Positions 44,201 to 59,200 of a stretch of DNA of 64,000 nucleotides are shown piece after piece. A program made the translations under genes and the position numbers. The notes under the pieces are model-generated. The model saw nothing but the letters and a program-made list of their open reading frames with translations, did no database searches and was not told where the DNA came from. Source of the stretch: JAHRAW01 sp965249835 (GTDB taxonomy: Bacteria; Pseudomonadota; Gammaproteobacteria; Arenicellales; Poriferihabitantaceae); NCBI GenBank assembly GCA_965249835.1, contig CBDFMY010000001.1:186001-250000 (forward strand), read 5' to 3'. The stretch's first letter is position 1. The number at the start of each line of letters is the position of its first letter.

Positions 44201-47200
44201 TCAATGATCTGCGGATTATCACCAGTCAGGGTGATAATCGGCTTGCCGGTGTCGATGACCCTGACGGTGCGGGTCTTCTGCTCGGCGGCGTTACCGGCGG
44301 TGTCGGTTACATCGTAGGTGACCGAGTAGGTTCCGACCGTGCTCGTGTCCACGTTGTTCGCATCAATGACAATGTTGCCGGTGAGGTCGCCATCCACCAG
44401 GTCGGTGGCGGTTGCATTCAGTTCGGTGTAAGCCATGCCGAAATGGATGGTCTGCGGATTATCACCAGTCAGGGTGATAATCGGCTTGGTGTTGTCGATG
44501 ACCCTGACGGTGCGGGTCTTCTGCTCGGCGGCGTTACCGGCGGTGTCGGTTACATCGTAAGTGACCGTGTAGGTTCCGACCGTGCTCGTGTCCACGTTGT
44601 TCGCATCAATGACAATGCTGCCGGTGAGGTCGCCATCCACCGCATCAGTCGCCGTTGCCTTCAGTTCCGCATACCCCTCGCCAAACTCGATGATCTGCGG
44701 ATTATCACCGGTCAGGGTGATAATCGGCTTGCCGGTGTCGATGACCCTGACCGTGCGGGTCTTCTGCTCGGCGGCGTTACCGGCGGTGTCGGTCACATTG
44801 TAGGTGACTTCGTAGGTGCCGACCTGATTGATGACCACGTTGGTCGAATCAATGACAATGTTGCCGGTGAGGTCGCCATCCACCGCATCGGTAGCCGTTG
44901 CATTCAGTTCGGCATACCCCTCGCCAAACTCGATGGTCTGCGGATTAGCGCCGGTCAGGGTAATCATCGGCTTGCCGGTGTCGATGACCCTGACCGTGCG
45001 CGTCACGGTATCGGCGGCGTTGCCGGCGTCGTCGGCTACATTGTAGGTGACTTCGTAGGTGCCGACCTGATTGATGACCACGTTGGTCGAATCAATGACA
45101 ATGTTGCCGGTGAGGTCGCCATCCACCGCATCGGTAGCCGTTGCATTCAGTTCGGCGTACCCCTCGCCAAACTCGATGGTCTGTGGGTTAGCACCAGTCA
45201 AGGTAATCACTGGCGCGGTCTTATCGGTGATGGTGATAGTTTGTTCGGCGGTGCTACTGCGTCCATTGCTATCGGTTGCGGTCCAAGTGATTTTATGGAC
45301 ACCTACGGCAAACGCATTGTCCGTTGGGTTGCGGGTGATGGTCACCGAATCGGCGGCCAGGTCAGTAGCGGTTGCCTGTCCCACGGTGACTGGCGTTGTC
45401 GGTCCGGTGGCTTCTTTGGTTACATCCGCCGGCAGGGTAATCACCGGCGCGGTCTTATCGGTGATGGTGATAGTTTGTTCGGCGGTGCTACTGCGTCCAT
45501 TGCTATCGGTTGCGGTCCAAGTGATTTTATGGATGCCTACGGCAAACGCATTGTCCGTTGGGTTGCGGGTGATAGTCACCGAATCGGCGGCCAGGTCAGT
45601 AGCGGTTGCCTGTCCCACGGTGACTGGCGTGGTCGGTCCGGTAGCTTCTTTGGTTACATCCGCCGGCAGGGTAATCACCGGCGCGGTGGTGTCGGTGATG
45701 GTGATGGTTTGTTCGGCGGTGCTACTGCGTCCATTGCTATCGGTTGCGGTCCAAATGATTTTATGGACACCTACGGCAAACGCATTGTCCGTTGGGTTGC
45801 GGGTGATAGTCACCGAATCGGCGGCCAGGTCAGTCGCGGTTGCCTGTCCCACGGTGACTGGCGTGGTCGGTCCGGCAGCTTCTTTGGTTACATCCGCCGG
45901 CAGGGTAATCACCGGCGCTGTGGTGTCCACAACCGTGATGGTTTGCTTGGCCGTCATTTCATTGCTTGAAGCATCGGTTGCGGTCCAGGTGATGATGGTG
46001 TCGCCCAGCGGGAAAGTATCGGGCGCGTCGTCGGTGATGTCGCCATCGGAGGACCTGGCGATGCCGTAATCGGAGCGATCAAGCGGGGTCAAAGTAGCCG
46101 TCGCCTCAAAGGTTTCGTCATCCGGGGCGGTGATGGACGGCGCGGTGGTGTCGGTGACCATGACGGTGCGGGTCTTCTGCACGGCGGCGTTACCGGCGGC
46201 GTCGGTTACATCGTAGGTGACGGTGTATTGCCCGACCGCGTTCGTGTTCACTGCACTACTGTCAATGACAATGTCGCCGGTGAGGTCGCCATCCACCCGA
46301 TCGGTCGCCGTTGCATTCAGTTCGGCATACCCCTCGCCAAACTCGATGGTCTGCGGATTATCACCGGTCAGGGTGATAATCGGCTTGCCGGTGTCGATGA
46401 CCCTGACCGTGCGCGTCACGGTATCGGCGGCGTTGCCGGCGGTGTCGGTTACATCGTAGGTGACCGTGTAATCTCCAACTCGGTTGATGTTCACTGCACT
46501 ACTGTCAATGACAATGTTGCCGGTGAGTTCGCCATCCACCAGATCGGTGGCGGTGGCGCCGTGTTCGGTGTAAGCCATGCCGAAATGGATGGTCTGCGGA
46601 TTATCACCGGTCAGGGTGATAATCGGCTTGCCGGTGTCGATGACTCTGACCGTGCGGGTCTTCTGCTCGGCGGCGTTACCGGCGGTGTCGGTTACATCGT
46701 AGGTAACAGTGTATTGCCCGACCGCGTTCGTGTTCACTGCACTACTGTCAATGACAATGTTGCCGGTGAGGTCGCCATCCACCGCATCGGTAGCCGTTGC
46801 ATTCAGTTCGGTGTAAGCCATGCCGAAATGGATGGTCTGCGGATTATCACCGGTCAGGGTGATAATCGGCTTGGTGTTGTCGATGACCCTGACCGTGCGG
46901 GTCTTCTGCTCGGCGGCGTTACCGGCGGTGTCGGTTACATGGTAGGTGACCGAATAATCTCCAACTCGGTTGATGTTCACTGCACTACTGTCAATGACAA
47001 TGTTGCCGGTGAGGTCGCCATCCACCAGGTCGGTAGCGGTTGCATTCAGTTCGGTATAGCCCTCGCCAAACTCGATGGTCTGCGGATTATCACCGGTCAG
47101 GGTGATAATCGGCTTGCCGGCGTCGATGACCCTGACCGTGCGCGTCACAGTATCGGCGGCGTTGCCGGCGGCGTCGGCTGCATTGTAGGCGACCGAGTAA

Positions 47201-50200
47201 TCCCCGACTCGGTCGGTGTTCACTGCACTACTGTCAATGACAATGTTGTCGGTGAGGTCGCCATCCACCGCATCGGTCGCCGTTGCATTCAGTTCGGTGT
47301 AAGCCATGCCGAAATGGATGGTCTGCGGATTATCACCGGTCAGGGTGATAATCGGCTTGCCGGTGTCGATGACCCTGACCGTGCGGGTCTTCTGCTCGGC
47401 GGCGTTACCGGCGGTGTCGGTTACATTGTAGGTGACCGAGTAATCCCCGACTCGGTCGGTGTTCACTGCGCTGCTGTCAATGGCAATGTTGCCGGTGAGG
47501 TCGCCATCCACCAGGTCGGTGGCCGTTGCATTCAGTTCGGCATACCCCTCGCCAAACTCGATGGTCTGCGGATTATCACCGGTCAGGGTGATAATCGGCT
47601 TGCCGGTGTCGATGACCCTGACCGTGCGGGTCTTCTGCTCGGCGGCGTTACCGGCGGTGTCGGTTACATCGTAAGTGACCGTGTAGGTTCCGACCGTGCT
47701 CGTGTCCACGTTGTTCGCATCAATGACAATGTTGCCGGTGAGGTCGCCATCCACCGCATCGGTCGCCGTTGCATTCAGTTCGGTGTAAGCCATGCCGAAA
47801 TGGATGGTCTGCGGATTATCACCAGTCAGGGTGATAATCGGCTTGCCGGTGTCGATGACCCTGACCGTGCGGGTCTTCTGCTCGGCGGCGTTACCGGCGG
47901 TGTCGGTTACATCGTAGGTGACCGTGTAATCTCCGACTCGGTCGGTGTTCACTGCGCTGCTGTCAATGACAATGTTGCCGGTGAGTTCGCCATCCACCCG
48001 ATCGGTGGCGGTGGCATTCAGTTCGGCATACCCCCCGCCAAACTCGATGGTCTGCGGATTAGCGCCGGTCAGGGTAATCACCGGCTTGCCGGCGTCGATG
48101 ACCCTGACCGTGCGGGTCTTCTGCTCGGCGGCGTTGCCGGCGGTGTCGGTTACATGGTAGGTAACAGTGTATTGCCCGACTCGGTCGGTGTTCACTGCAC
48201 TACTGTCAATGACAATGTTGTCGGTGAGTTCGCCATCCACCGCATCAGTCGCCGTTGCATTCAGTTCGGTATAGCCCTCGCCAAACTCGATGGTCTGCGG
48301 ATTATCACCAGTCAGGGTGATAATCGGCTTGCCGGTGTCGATGACCCTGACCGTGCGGGTCTTCTGCTCGGCGGCGTTACCGGCGGTGTCGGTTACATTG
48401 TAGGTAACAGTGTATTGCCCGACCGCGTTCGTGTTCACTGCACTACTGTCAATGACAATGTTGCCGGTGAGGTCGCCATCCACCAGGTCGGTGGCCGTTG
48501 CATTCAGTTCGGTATACCCCTCGCCAAACTCGATGGTCTGTGGATTGGCGCCGGTCAGGGTGATCATCGGCTTGCCGGCGTCGATGACCCTGACCGTGCG
48601 CGTCACGGTATCGGCGGCGTTACCGGCGGCGTCGGTTACATTGTAGGTGACCGAGTAATCTCCAACTTGGTTGATGTTCACTGCGCTACTGTCAATGGCA
48701 ATGCTGCCGGTGAGGTCGCCATCCACCCGATCGGTGGCCGTTGCATTCAGTTCGGTGTAAGCCGTGCCAAACTCAATGATCTGCGGATTATCACCGGTCA
48801 GGGTGATAATCGGCTTGCCGGTGTCGATGACCCTGACCGTGCGGGTCACGGTATCGGCGGCGTTACCGGCGGCGTCGGTTACATTGTAGGTGACCGAGTA
48901 ATCTCCAACTTGGTTGATGTTCACTGCACTCTTGTCAATGGCAATGCTGCCGGTGAGTTCGGTGTCATTATCCACCAGGTCGGTCGCCGTTGCCTTCAGT
49001 TCGGTATAGCCCTCGCCCAACTCAATGGTCTGCGGATTGGCACCGGTCAAGGTAATCACCGGCGCGGTGGTGTCCTCAACCGTGATCACCTGGGTAGCGG
49101 TGAGTTTGTTATCCGAAGCATCGGTTGCGGTCCAGGTGATAGTGGTATCACCCAGCGGGAAAGTATCGGGCGCGTTGTCGGTAATAATCGCCGTGCCATC
49201 GGGGGAAGTGGCGGGGCCGTAATCGGAGCGGTTGAGAGGAGTCAGGGTAGCAGTCGCCTCAAAGGTCTGGTCGTTTGGTGCGCTGATGTCCGGCGCGGTG
49301 TTGTCGATGACCCTGACCGTGCGGGTCTTCTGCTCGGCGGCGTTACCGGCGGTGTCGGTTACATCGTAGGTGACCGAGTAATCTCCAACCCGGTCAGTGT
49401 TCACTGCACTACTGTCAATGACAATGTTGCCGGTGAGTTCGCCATCCACCAGGTCGGTGGCCGTTGCATTCAGTTCGGTGTAAGCCATGCCAAACTCGAT
49501 GGTCTGCGGATTATCACCAGTCAGGGTGATAATCGGCTTGCCGGTGTCGATGACCCTGACCGTGCGGGTCTTCTGCTCGGCGGCGTTGTTCTGGGCATCG
49601 GTTACATCGTAGGTGACCATGTATGTCCCGAGCGCGCTCGTGTTCACGTTGCTCGAATCAATGACAATCTTGCCGGTGAGGTCGCCATCCACCAGATCGG
49701 TCGCCGTTGCATTCAGTTCGGTATACCCCTCGCCAAACTCAATGGTCTGCGGATTATCACCGGTCAGGGTGATAATCGGCTTGCCGGTGTCGATGACCCT
49801 GACCGTGCGGGTCTTCTGCTCGGCGGCGTTACCGGCGGTGTCGGTTACATCGTAGGTGACCTGGTACTCTCCAACCCGGTCGGTGATTACCTCGTCACCG
49901 GCAATGACAATGTTGCCGGTGAGGTCGCCATCCACCGCATCGGTAGCCGTTGCATTCAGTTCGGTATAGCCCTCGCCAAACTCGATAGTCTGCGGATTAT
50001 CACCAGTCAGGGTGATAATCGGCTTGCCGGTGTCGATGACCCTGACCGTGCGGGTCTTCTGCTCGGCGGCGTTACCGGCGGTGTCGGTTACATCGTAGGT
50101 GACCGAGTAATCCCCGACTCGGTCGGTGTTCACTGCGCTGCTGTCAATGACAATGTTGCCGGTGAGGTCGCCATCCACCAGATCGGTGGCGGTTGCATTC

Positions 50201-53200
50201 AGTTCGGTATACCCCTCGCCAAACTCGATGGTCTGCGGATTATCACCGGTCAGGGTGATAATCGGCTTGCCGGTGTCGATGACCCTGACCGTGCGGGTCT
50301 TCTGCTCGGCGGCGTTACCGGCAGTGTCGGAGACATCGTAGGTGACCGAGTAATCCCCGACTCGGTCGGTGTTCACTGCACTACTGTCAATGACAATGCT
50401 GCCGGTGAGTTCGCCATCCACCAGGTCGGTGGCGGTGGCGCCGTGTTCGGTGTAAGCCATGCCGAAATGGATGGTCTGCGGATTATCACCGGTCAGGGTG
50501 ATCACCGGCTTGCCGGCGTCGATGACCCTGACTGTGCGCGTCACGGTATCGGCGGCGTTACCGGCGGTGTCGATGACATCGTAGGTGACGGTGTATTCCC
50601 CGACCGCGCTCGTGTCCACGTTGTCCGTATTAATGACAATTTTGCTCGTGAGTTCAATGTCATCATCCACCAGATCGGTCGCCGTTGCCTTCAGTTCGGC
50701 ATACCCCTCGCCAAACTCGATGGTCTGCGGATTGGCGCCGGTCAGGGTGATCACCGGCTTGCCGGCGTCGATGACCCTGACCGTGCGCGTCTTCTGCTCG
50801 GCGGCGTTACCGGCGGTGTCGGTTACATCGTAGGTGACCGAGTAATCCCCGACTCGGTCGGTGTTCACTGCACTACTGTCAATGACAATGTTGCCGGTGA
50901 GTTCGCCATCCACCAGGTCGGTGGCCGTTGCATTCAGTTCGGTGTAAGCCATGCCGAAATGGATGGTCTGCGGATTATCACCGGTCAGGGTGATAATCGG
51001 CTTGCCGGTGTCGATGACCCTGACCGTGCGGGTCTTCTGCTCGGCGGCGTTACCGGCGGTGTCGGTTACATCGTAGGTGACCGTGTAATCTCCAACTCGG
51101 TCGGTGTTCACTGCACTACTGTCAATGACAATGTTGTCGGTGAGTTCGCCATCCACCAGATCGGTGGCGGTTGCATTCAGTTCGGTGTAAGCCATGCCGA
51201 AATGGATGGTCTGCGGATTATCACCGGTCAGGGTGATAATCGGCTTGGTGTTGTCGATGACCCTGACGGTGCGGGTCTTCTGCTCGGCGGCGTTACCGGC
51301 GGTGTCGGTTACATCGTAGGTGACCGAGTAATCCCCGACTCGGTCGGTGTTCACTGCACTACTGTCAATGACAATGCTGCCGGTGAGGTCGCCATCCACC
51401 GCATCGGTCGCCGTTGCATTCAGTTCGGTGTAAGCCATGCCGAAATGGATGGTCTGCGGATTATCACCAGTCAGGGTGATAATCGGCTTGGTGTTGTCGA
51501 TGACCCTGACCGTGCGGGTCTTCTGCTCGGCGGCGTTACCGGCGGTGTCGGTTACATCGTAGGTGACCGTGTAGGTCCCGACCGTGCTCGTGTCCACGTT
51601 GTTCGCATCAATGACAATGTTGCCGGTGAGGTCGCCATCCACCGCATCGGTCGCCGTTGCATTCAGTTCGGTGTAAGCCATGCCGAAATGGATGGTCTGC
51701 GGATTATCACCAGTCAGGGTGATAATCGGCTTGGTGTTGTCGATGACCCTGACCGTGCGGGTCTTCTGCTCGGCGGCGTTACCGGCGGTGTCGGTTACAT
51801 TGTAGGTGACCTGGTACTCTCCAACCCGGTCGGTGATTACCTCGTCTCCGGCAATGACAATGCTGCCGGTGAGTTCGCCATCCACCGCATCGGTGGCGGT
51901 TGCATTCAGTTCGGTATAGCCCTCGCCAAACTCGATGGTCTGCGGATTATCACCGGTCAGGGTGATAATCGGCTTGGTGTTGTCTTCAACGATGACCGTG
52001 CGGGTCACGGTCTCGGCACGGTTGCCGGCGGTGTCGGTTACATCGTAGGTGACCGAGTATGTTCCGACCCGGTCGGTGTTCACTGCGCTGCTGTCAATGA
52101 CAATGTTGCCGGTGAGGTCGCCATCCACCAGATCGGTGGCGGTTGCATTCAGTTCGGTGTAAGCCATGCCGAAATGGATGGTCTGCGGATTATCACCGGT
52201 CAGGGTGATAATCGGCTTGCCGGTGTCGATGACCCTGACCGTGCGGGTCTTCTGCTCGGCGGCGTTACCAGCGGTGTCGGTTACATCGTAGGTGACCAAA
52301 TAATCTCCGACTCGGTTGATGTTCACTGCACTACTGTCAATGACAATGCTGCCGGTGAGTTCGATGTCATCATCCACCAGATCGGTAGCGGTGGCATTCA
52401 GTTCGGTGTAAGCCATGCCGAAATGGATGGTCTGCGGATTGGCACCGGTCAGGGTAATAATCGGCTTGCCGGTGTCGATGACCCTGACCGTGCGGGTCTT
52501 CTGCTCGGCGGCGTTGCCGGCGGCGTCGGTTGCATTGTAGGTGACCGAGTAATCTCCAACTCGGTTGATGTTCACCGCACTGCTGTCAATGACAATGCTG
52601 CCGGTGAGGTCGCCATCCACCCGATCGGTGGCCGTTGCATTCAGTTCGGTATACCCCTCGCCAAACTCGATGGTCTGCGGATTATCACCGGTCAGGGTGA
52701 TCACCGGCTTGCCGGTGTCGATGACCCTGACCGTGCGGGTCTTCTGCTCGGCACGGTTGCCGGCGGTGTCGGTTACATCGTAGGTGACCGAGTATGTTCC
52801 GACCCGGTCGGTGTTCACTGCGCTGCTGTCAATGACAATGTTGCCGGTGAGGTCGCCATCCACCAGATCGGTGGCGGTTGCATTCAGTTCGGTGTAAGCC
52901 ATGCCGAAATGGATGGTCTGCGGATTATCACCAGTCAGGGTGATCACCGGCTTGCCGGTGTCGATGACCCTGACCGTGCGGGTCTTCTGCTCGGCGGCAT
53001 TACCGGCGGTGTCGGTTACATCGTAGGTGACCAAATAATCTCCGACTCGGTTGATGTTCACTGCACTACTGTCAATGACAATGTTGCCGGTGAGGTCGCC
53101 ATCCACCAGGTCGGTGGCCGTTGCATTCAGTTCGGTGTACCCCTCGCCAAACTCGATAGTCTGCGGATTATCACCAGTCAGGGTGATCATCGGCTTGCCG

Positions 53201-56200
53201 GCGTCGATGACCCTGACCGTGCGGGTCTTCTGCTCGGCGGCGTTACCGGCGGTGTCGGTTACATCGTAGGTGACCGTGTAGGTGCCGACCTGATTGATGA
53301 CCACGTTGGTCGAATCAATGACAATCCTGCCGGTGAGTTCAATGTCGCCATCCACCCGATCGGTGGCGGTGGCATTCAGTTCGGCGTACCCCTCGCCAAA
53401 CTCGATGGTCTGCGGATTATCACCGGTCAGGGTGATAATCGGCTTGCCGGTGTCGATGACCCTGACCGTGCGGGTCTTCTGCTCGGCGGCGTTACCGGCG
53501 GTGTCGGTTACATCGTAGGTGACGGTGTATTCCCCGACCGCGCTCGTGTCCACGTTGTCCGTATTAATGACAATTTTGCTCGTGAGTTCAATGTCATCAT
53601 CCACCAGATCGGTCGCCGTTGCCTTCAGTTCGGCATACCCCTCGCCAAACTCGATGGTCTGCGGATTAGCACCGGTCAGGGTGATAATCGGCTTGCCGGT
53701 GTCGATGACCCTGACCGTGCGGGTCTTCTGCTCGGCGGCGTTACCGGCGGTGTCGGTTACATTGTAGGTGACCGAGTAATCTCCAACCCGGTCGGTGTTC
53801 ACTGCACTGCTGTCAATGACAATGTTGCCGGTGAGTTCGCCATCCACCAGGTCGGTGGCCGTTGCATTCAGTTCGGTGTAAGCCATGCCGAAATGGATGG
53901 TCTGCGGATTATCACCAGTCAGGGTGATAATCGGCTTGCCGGCGTCGATGACCCTGACCGTGCGGGTCTTCTGCTCGGCGGCGTTACCGGCGGTGTCGGT
54001 TACATCGTAGGTGACCGAGTAATCCCCGACTCGGTCGGTGTTCACTGCACTGCTGTCAATGACAATGTTGCCGGTGAGGTCGCCATCCACCGCATCGGTC
54101 GCCGTTGCATTCAGTTCGGTGTACCCCTCGCCAAACTCGATAGTCTGCGGATTATCACCAGTCAGGGTGATAATCGGCTTGCCGGTGTCGATGACCCTGA
54201 CCGTGCGGGTCTTCTGCTCGGCGGCGTTGCCGGCGGCGTCGGTTGCATTGTAGGTGACCGAGTAATCTCCAACTCGGTTGATGTTCACCGCACTGCTGTC
54301 AATGACAATGCTGCCGGTGAGGTCGCCATCCACCCGGTCGGTCGCCGTGGCATTCAGTTCGGCATACCCCTCGCCAAACTCGATGGTCTGCGGATTAGCG
54401 CCGGTCAGGGTAATCACCGGCGCGGTGGTGTCGGTGACCCTGACCGTGCGCGTCACCTGCTCGGCGGCGTTGCCGGCGGTGTCGGTTACATCGTAAGTGA
54501 CCGTGTAGGTTCCGACCGTGCTCGTGTCCACGTTGTTCGCATCAATGACAATGCTGCCGGTGAGGTCGCCATCCACCAGATCGGTCGCCGTTGCCTTCAG
54601 TTCGGTATAGCCCTCGCCAAACTCGATGGTCTGCGGATTATCACCGGTCAGGGTGATAATCGGCTTAGTGTTGTCTTCAACGATGACCGTGCGGGTCTTC
54701 TGCTCGGCGGCGTTACCGGCGGTGTCGGTTACATCGTAAGTGACCGTGTAGGTTCCGACCGTGCTCGTGTCCACGTTGTTCGCATCAATGACAATGTTGT
54801 CGGTGAGTTCAATGTCATCATCCACCAGGTCGGTGGCCGTTGCATTCAGTTCGGTATACCCCTCGCCAAACTCGATAGTCTGCGGATTATCACCAGTCAG
54901 GGTGATAATCGGCTTGCCGGTGTCGATGACCCTGACCGTGCGGGTCTTCTGCTCGGCGGCGTTACCGGCGGTGTCGGTTACATTGTAGGTGACCGAGTAA
55001 TCTCCAACTCGATTGATGTTCACGGCACTACTGTCAATGACAATGTTGTCGGTGAGTTCGATGTCATCATCCACCAGATCGGTAGCGGTGGCACCGTGTT
55101 CGGTGTAAGCCATGCCGAAATGGATGGTCTGCGGATTAGCACCGGTCAGGGTGATAATCGGCTTGCCGGTGTCGATGACCCTGACTGTGCGCGTCACGGT
55201 ATCGGCTTTGTTACCGGCGTTGTCGGTTACATCATAGGTTACATCGTAGGTGCCGAGCTGGTTGGTGATTACCTCGTCACCAGCAATGACAATCTTGCTG
55301 GTTAGTTCGGTGTCATCATCCACCCGATCGGTCGCCGTTGCCTCCAGTTCGGTGTAAGCCGTGCCAAACTCAATGATCTGCGGATTATCACCGGTCAGGG
55401 TGATAATCGGCTTGCCGGTGTCGATGACCCTGACCGTGCGGGTCTTCTGCTCGGCGGCGTTACCGGCGGTGTCGGTTACATCGTAGGTGACCTGGTACTC
55501 TCCAACCCGGTCGGTGATTACCTCGTCACCGGCAATGACAATCCTGCGGGTGAGTTCAATGTCATCATCCACCAGGTCGGTGGCGGTTGCATTCAGTTCG
55601 GTGTAAGCCATGCCGAAATGGATGGTCTGCGGATTAGCGCCGGTCAGGGTGATAATCGGCTTGCCGGTGTCGATGACCCTGACCGTGCGGGTCTTCTGCT
55701 CGGCGGCGTTACCGGCGGTGTCGGAGACATCGTAAGTGACCGTGTAGGTCCCGACTCGGTCGGTGTTCACTGCACTACTGTCAATGACAATGTTGCCGGT
55801 GAGGTCGCCATCCACCAGGTCGGTGGCCGTTGCATTCAGTTCGGTGTAAGCCATGCCGAAATGGATAGTCTGCGGATTATCACCAGTCAGGGTGATAATC
55901 GGCTTGCCGGCGTCGATGACCCTGACCGTGCGGGTCTTCTGCTCGGCGGCGTTACCGGCGGTGTCGGTTACATCGTAAGTGACCGAGTAATCCCCGACTC
56001 GGTCGGTGTTCACTGCACTACTGTCAATGACAATGCTGTCGGTGAGTTCGCCATCCACCAGATCGGTAGCCGTTGCATTCAGTTCGGTATACCCCTCGCC
56101 AAACTCGATAGTCTGCGGATTATCACCAGTCAGGGTGATAATCGGCTTGCCGGTGTCGATGACCCTGACCGTGCGGGTCTTCTGCTCGGCGGCGTTACCG

Positions 56201-59200
56201 GCGGTGTCGGTTACATTGTAGGTGACCGAGTAATCTCCAACTCGATTGATGTTCACGGCACTACTGTCAATGACAATGTTGTCGGTGAGTTCGATGTCAT
56301 CATCCACCAGATCGGTAGCGGTGGCACCGTGTTCGGTGTAAGCCATGCCGAAATGGATGGTCTGCGGATTAGCACCGGTCAGGGTGATAATCGGCTTGCC
56401 GGTGTCGATGACCCTGACTGTGCGCGTCACGGTATCGGCTTTGTTACCGGCGTTGTCGGTTACATCATAGGTTACATCGTAGGTGCCGAGCTGGTTGGTG
56501 ATTACCTCGTCACCAGCAATGACAATCTTGCTGGTTAGTTCGGTGTCATCATCCACCCGATCGGTCGCCGTTGCCTCCAGTTCGGTGTAAGCCGTGCCAA
56601 ACTCAATGATCTGCGGATTATCACCGGTCAGGGTGATAATCGGCTTGCCGGTGTCGATGACCCTGACCGTGCGGGTCTTCTGCTCGGCGGCGTTACCGGC
56701 GGTGTCGGTTACATCGTAGGTGACCTGGTACTCTCCAACCCGGTCGGTGATTACCTCGTCACCGGCAATGACAATCCTGCGGGTGAGTTCAATGTCATCA
56801 TCCACCAGGTCGGTGGCCGTTGCATTCAGTTCGGTGTAAGCCATGCCGAAATGGATGGTCTGCGGATTAGCGCCGGTCAGGGTGATAATCGGCTTGCCGG
56901 TGTCGATGACCCTGACCGTGCGGGTCTTCTGCTCGGCGGCGTTACCGGCGGTGTCGGAGACATCGTAAGTGACCGTGTAGGTCCCGACTCGGTCGGTGTT
57001 CACTGCACTACTGTCAATGACAATGTTGCCGGTGAGGTCGCCATCCACCAGGTCGGTGGCCGTTGCATTCAGTTCGGTGTAAGCCATGCCGAAATGGATA
57101 GTCTGCGGATTATCACCAGTCAGGGTGATAATCGGCTTGCCGGCGTCGATGACCCTGACCGTGCGGGTCTTCTGCTCGGCGGCGTTACCGGCGGTGTCGG
57201 TTACATCGTAAGTGACCGAGTAATCCCCGACTCGGTCGGTGTTCACTGCACTACTGTCAATGACAATGCTGTCGGTGAGTTCGCCATCCACCAGATCGGT
57301 AGCCGTTGCATTCAGTTCGGTGTAAGCCATGCCGAAATGGATGGTCTGCGGATTATCACCGGTCAGGGTGATCACCGGCTTGCCGGCGTCGATGACCCTG
57401 ACTGTGCGCGTCACGGTATCGGCGGCGTTACCGGCGGTGTCGATGACATCGTAGGTGACGGTGTATTCCCCGACCGCGCTCGTGTCCACGTTGTCCGTAT
57501 TAATGACAATTTTGCTCGTGAGTTCAATGTCATCATCCACCAGATCGGTCGCCGTTGCCTTCAGTTCGGCATACCCCTCGCCAAACTCGATGGTCTGCGG
57601 ATTGGCGCCGGTCAGGGTGATCACCGGCTTGCCGGCGTCGATGACCCTGACCGTGCGCGTCTTCTGCTCGGCGGCGTTACCGGCGGTGTCGGTTACATCG
57701 TAGGTGACCGAGTAATCCCCGACTCGGTCGGTGTTCACTGCACTACTGTCAATGACAATGTTGCCGGTGAGTTCGCCATCCACCAGGTCGGTGGCCGTTG
57801 CATTCAGTTCGGTGTAAGCCATGCCGAAATGGATGGTCTGCGGATTATCACCGGTCAGGGTGATAATCGGCTTGCCGGTGTCGATGACCCTGACCGTGCG
57901 GGTCTTCTGCTCGGCGGCGTTACCGGCGGTGTCGGTTACATCGTAGGTGACCGTGTAATCTCCAACTCGGTTGATGTTCACTGCACTACTGTCAATGACA
58001 ATGTTGCCGGTGAGGTCGCCATCCACCAGATCGGTGGCGGTTGCATTCAGTTCGGTGTAAGCCATGCCGAAATGGATGGTCTGCGGATTATCACCAGTCA
58101 GGGTGATCACCGGCTTGCCGGTGTCGATGACCCTGACCGTGCGGGTCTTCTGCTCGGCGGCGTTACCAGCGGTGTCGGTTACATCGTAGGTGACCAAATA
58201 ATCTCCGACTCGGTTGATGTTCACTGCACTACTGTCAATGACAATGCTGCCGGTGAGGTCGCCATCCACCAGGTCGGTCGCCGTTGCCTCCAGTTCGGTG
58301 TAAGCCGTGCCAAACTCAATGATCTGCGGATTATCACCGGTCAGGGTAATAATCGGCTTGCCGGTGTCGATGACCCTGACCGTGCGGGTCTTCTGCTCGG
58401 CGGCGTTACCGGCGGCGTCGGAGACATCGTAGGTGACCGAGTAATCCCCGACTCGGTCGGTGTTCACTGCACTACTGTCAATGACAATGTTGTCGGTGAG
58501 GTCGCCATCCACCAGATCGGTGGCGGTTGCATTCAGTTCGGTGTAAGCCGTGCCAAACTCAATGATCTGCGGATTATCACCAGTCAGGGTGATAATCGGC
58601 TTGGTGTTGTCGATGACCCTGACCGTGCGGGTCTTCTGCTCGGCGGTGTTACCAGCGGTGTCGGTTACATCGTAGGTGACCGAATAATCTCCAACTCGGT
58701 CGGTGTTCACTGCACTACTGTCAATGACAATGCTGCCGGTGAGGTCGCCATCCACCAGATCGGTGGCGGTGGCATTCAGTTCGGTATACCCCTCGCCAAA
58801 CTCGATGGTCTGCGGATTATCACCAGTCAGGGTGATAATCGGCTTGCCGGTGTCGATGACCCTGACCGTGCGGGTCTTCTGCTCGGCGGCGTTACCGGCG
58901 GTGTCGGTTACATCGTAGGTGACCGAGTAATCCCCGACTCGGTCGGTGTTCACTGCACTACTGTCAATGACAATGTTGCCGGTGAGGTCGCCATCCACCC
59001 GATCGGTGGCGGTGGCGCCGTGTTCGGTGTAAGCCATGCCGAAATGGATGGTCTGCGGATTATCACCGGTCAGGGTGATAATCGGCTTGCCGGTGTCGAT
59101 GACCCTGACCGTGCGGGTCTTCTGCTCGGCGGCGTTACCGGCGGTGTCGGTTACATCGTAAGTGACCTGGTACTCTCCAACCCGGTCGGTGATTACCTCG

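Noticed and set aside
46228..55305. Plus-strand ORF of 3,025 codons
   Set aside because: Same artefact: units without antisense stops chained together.
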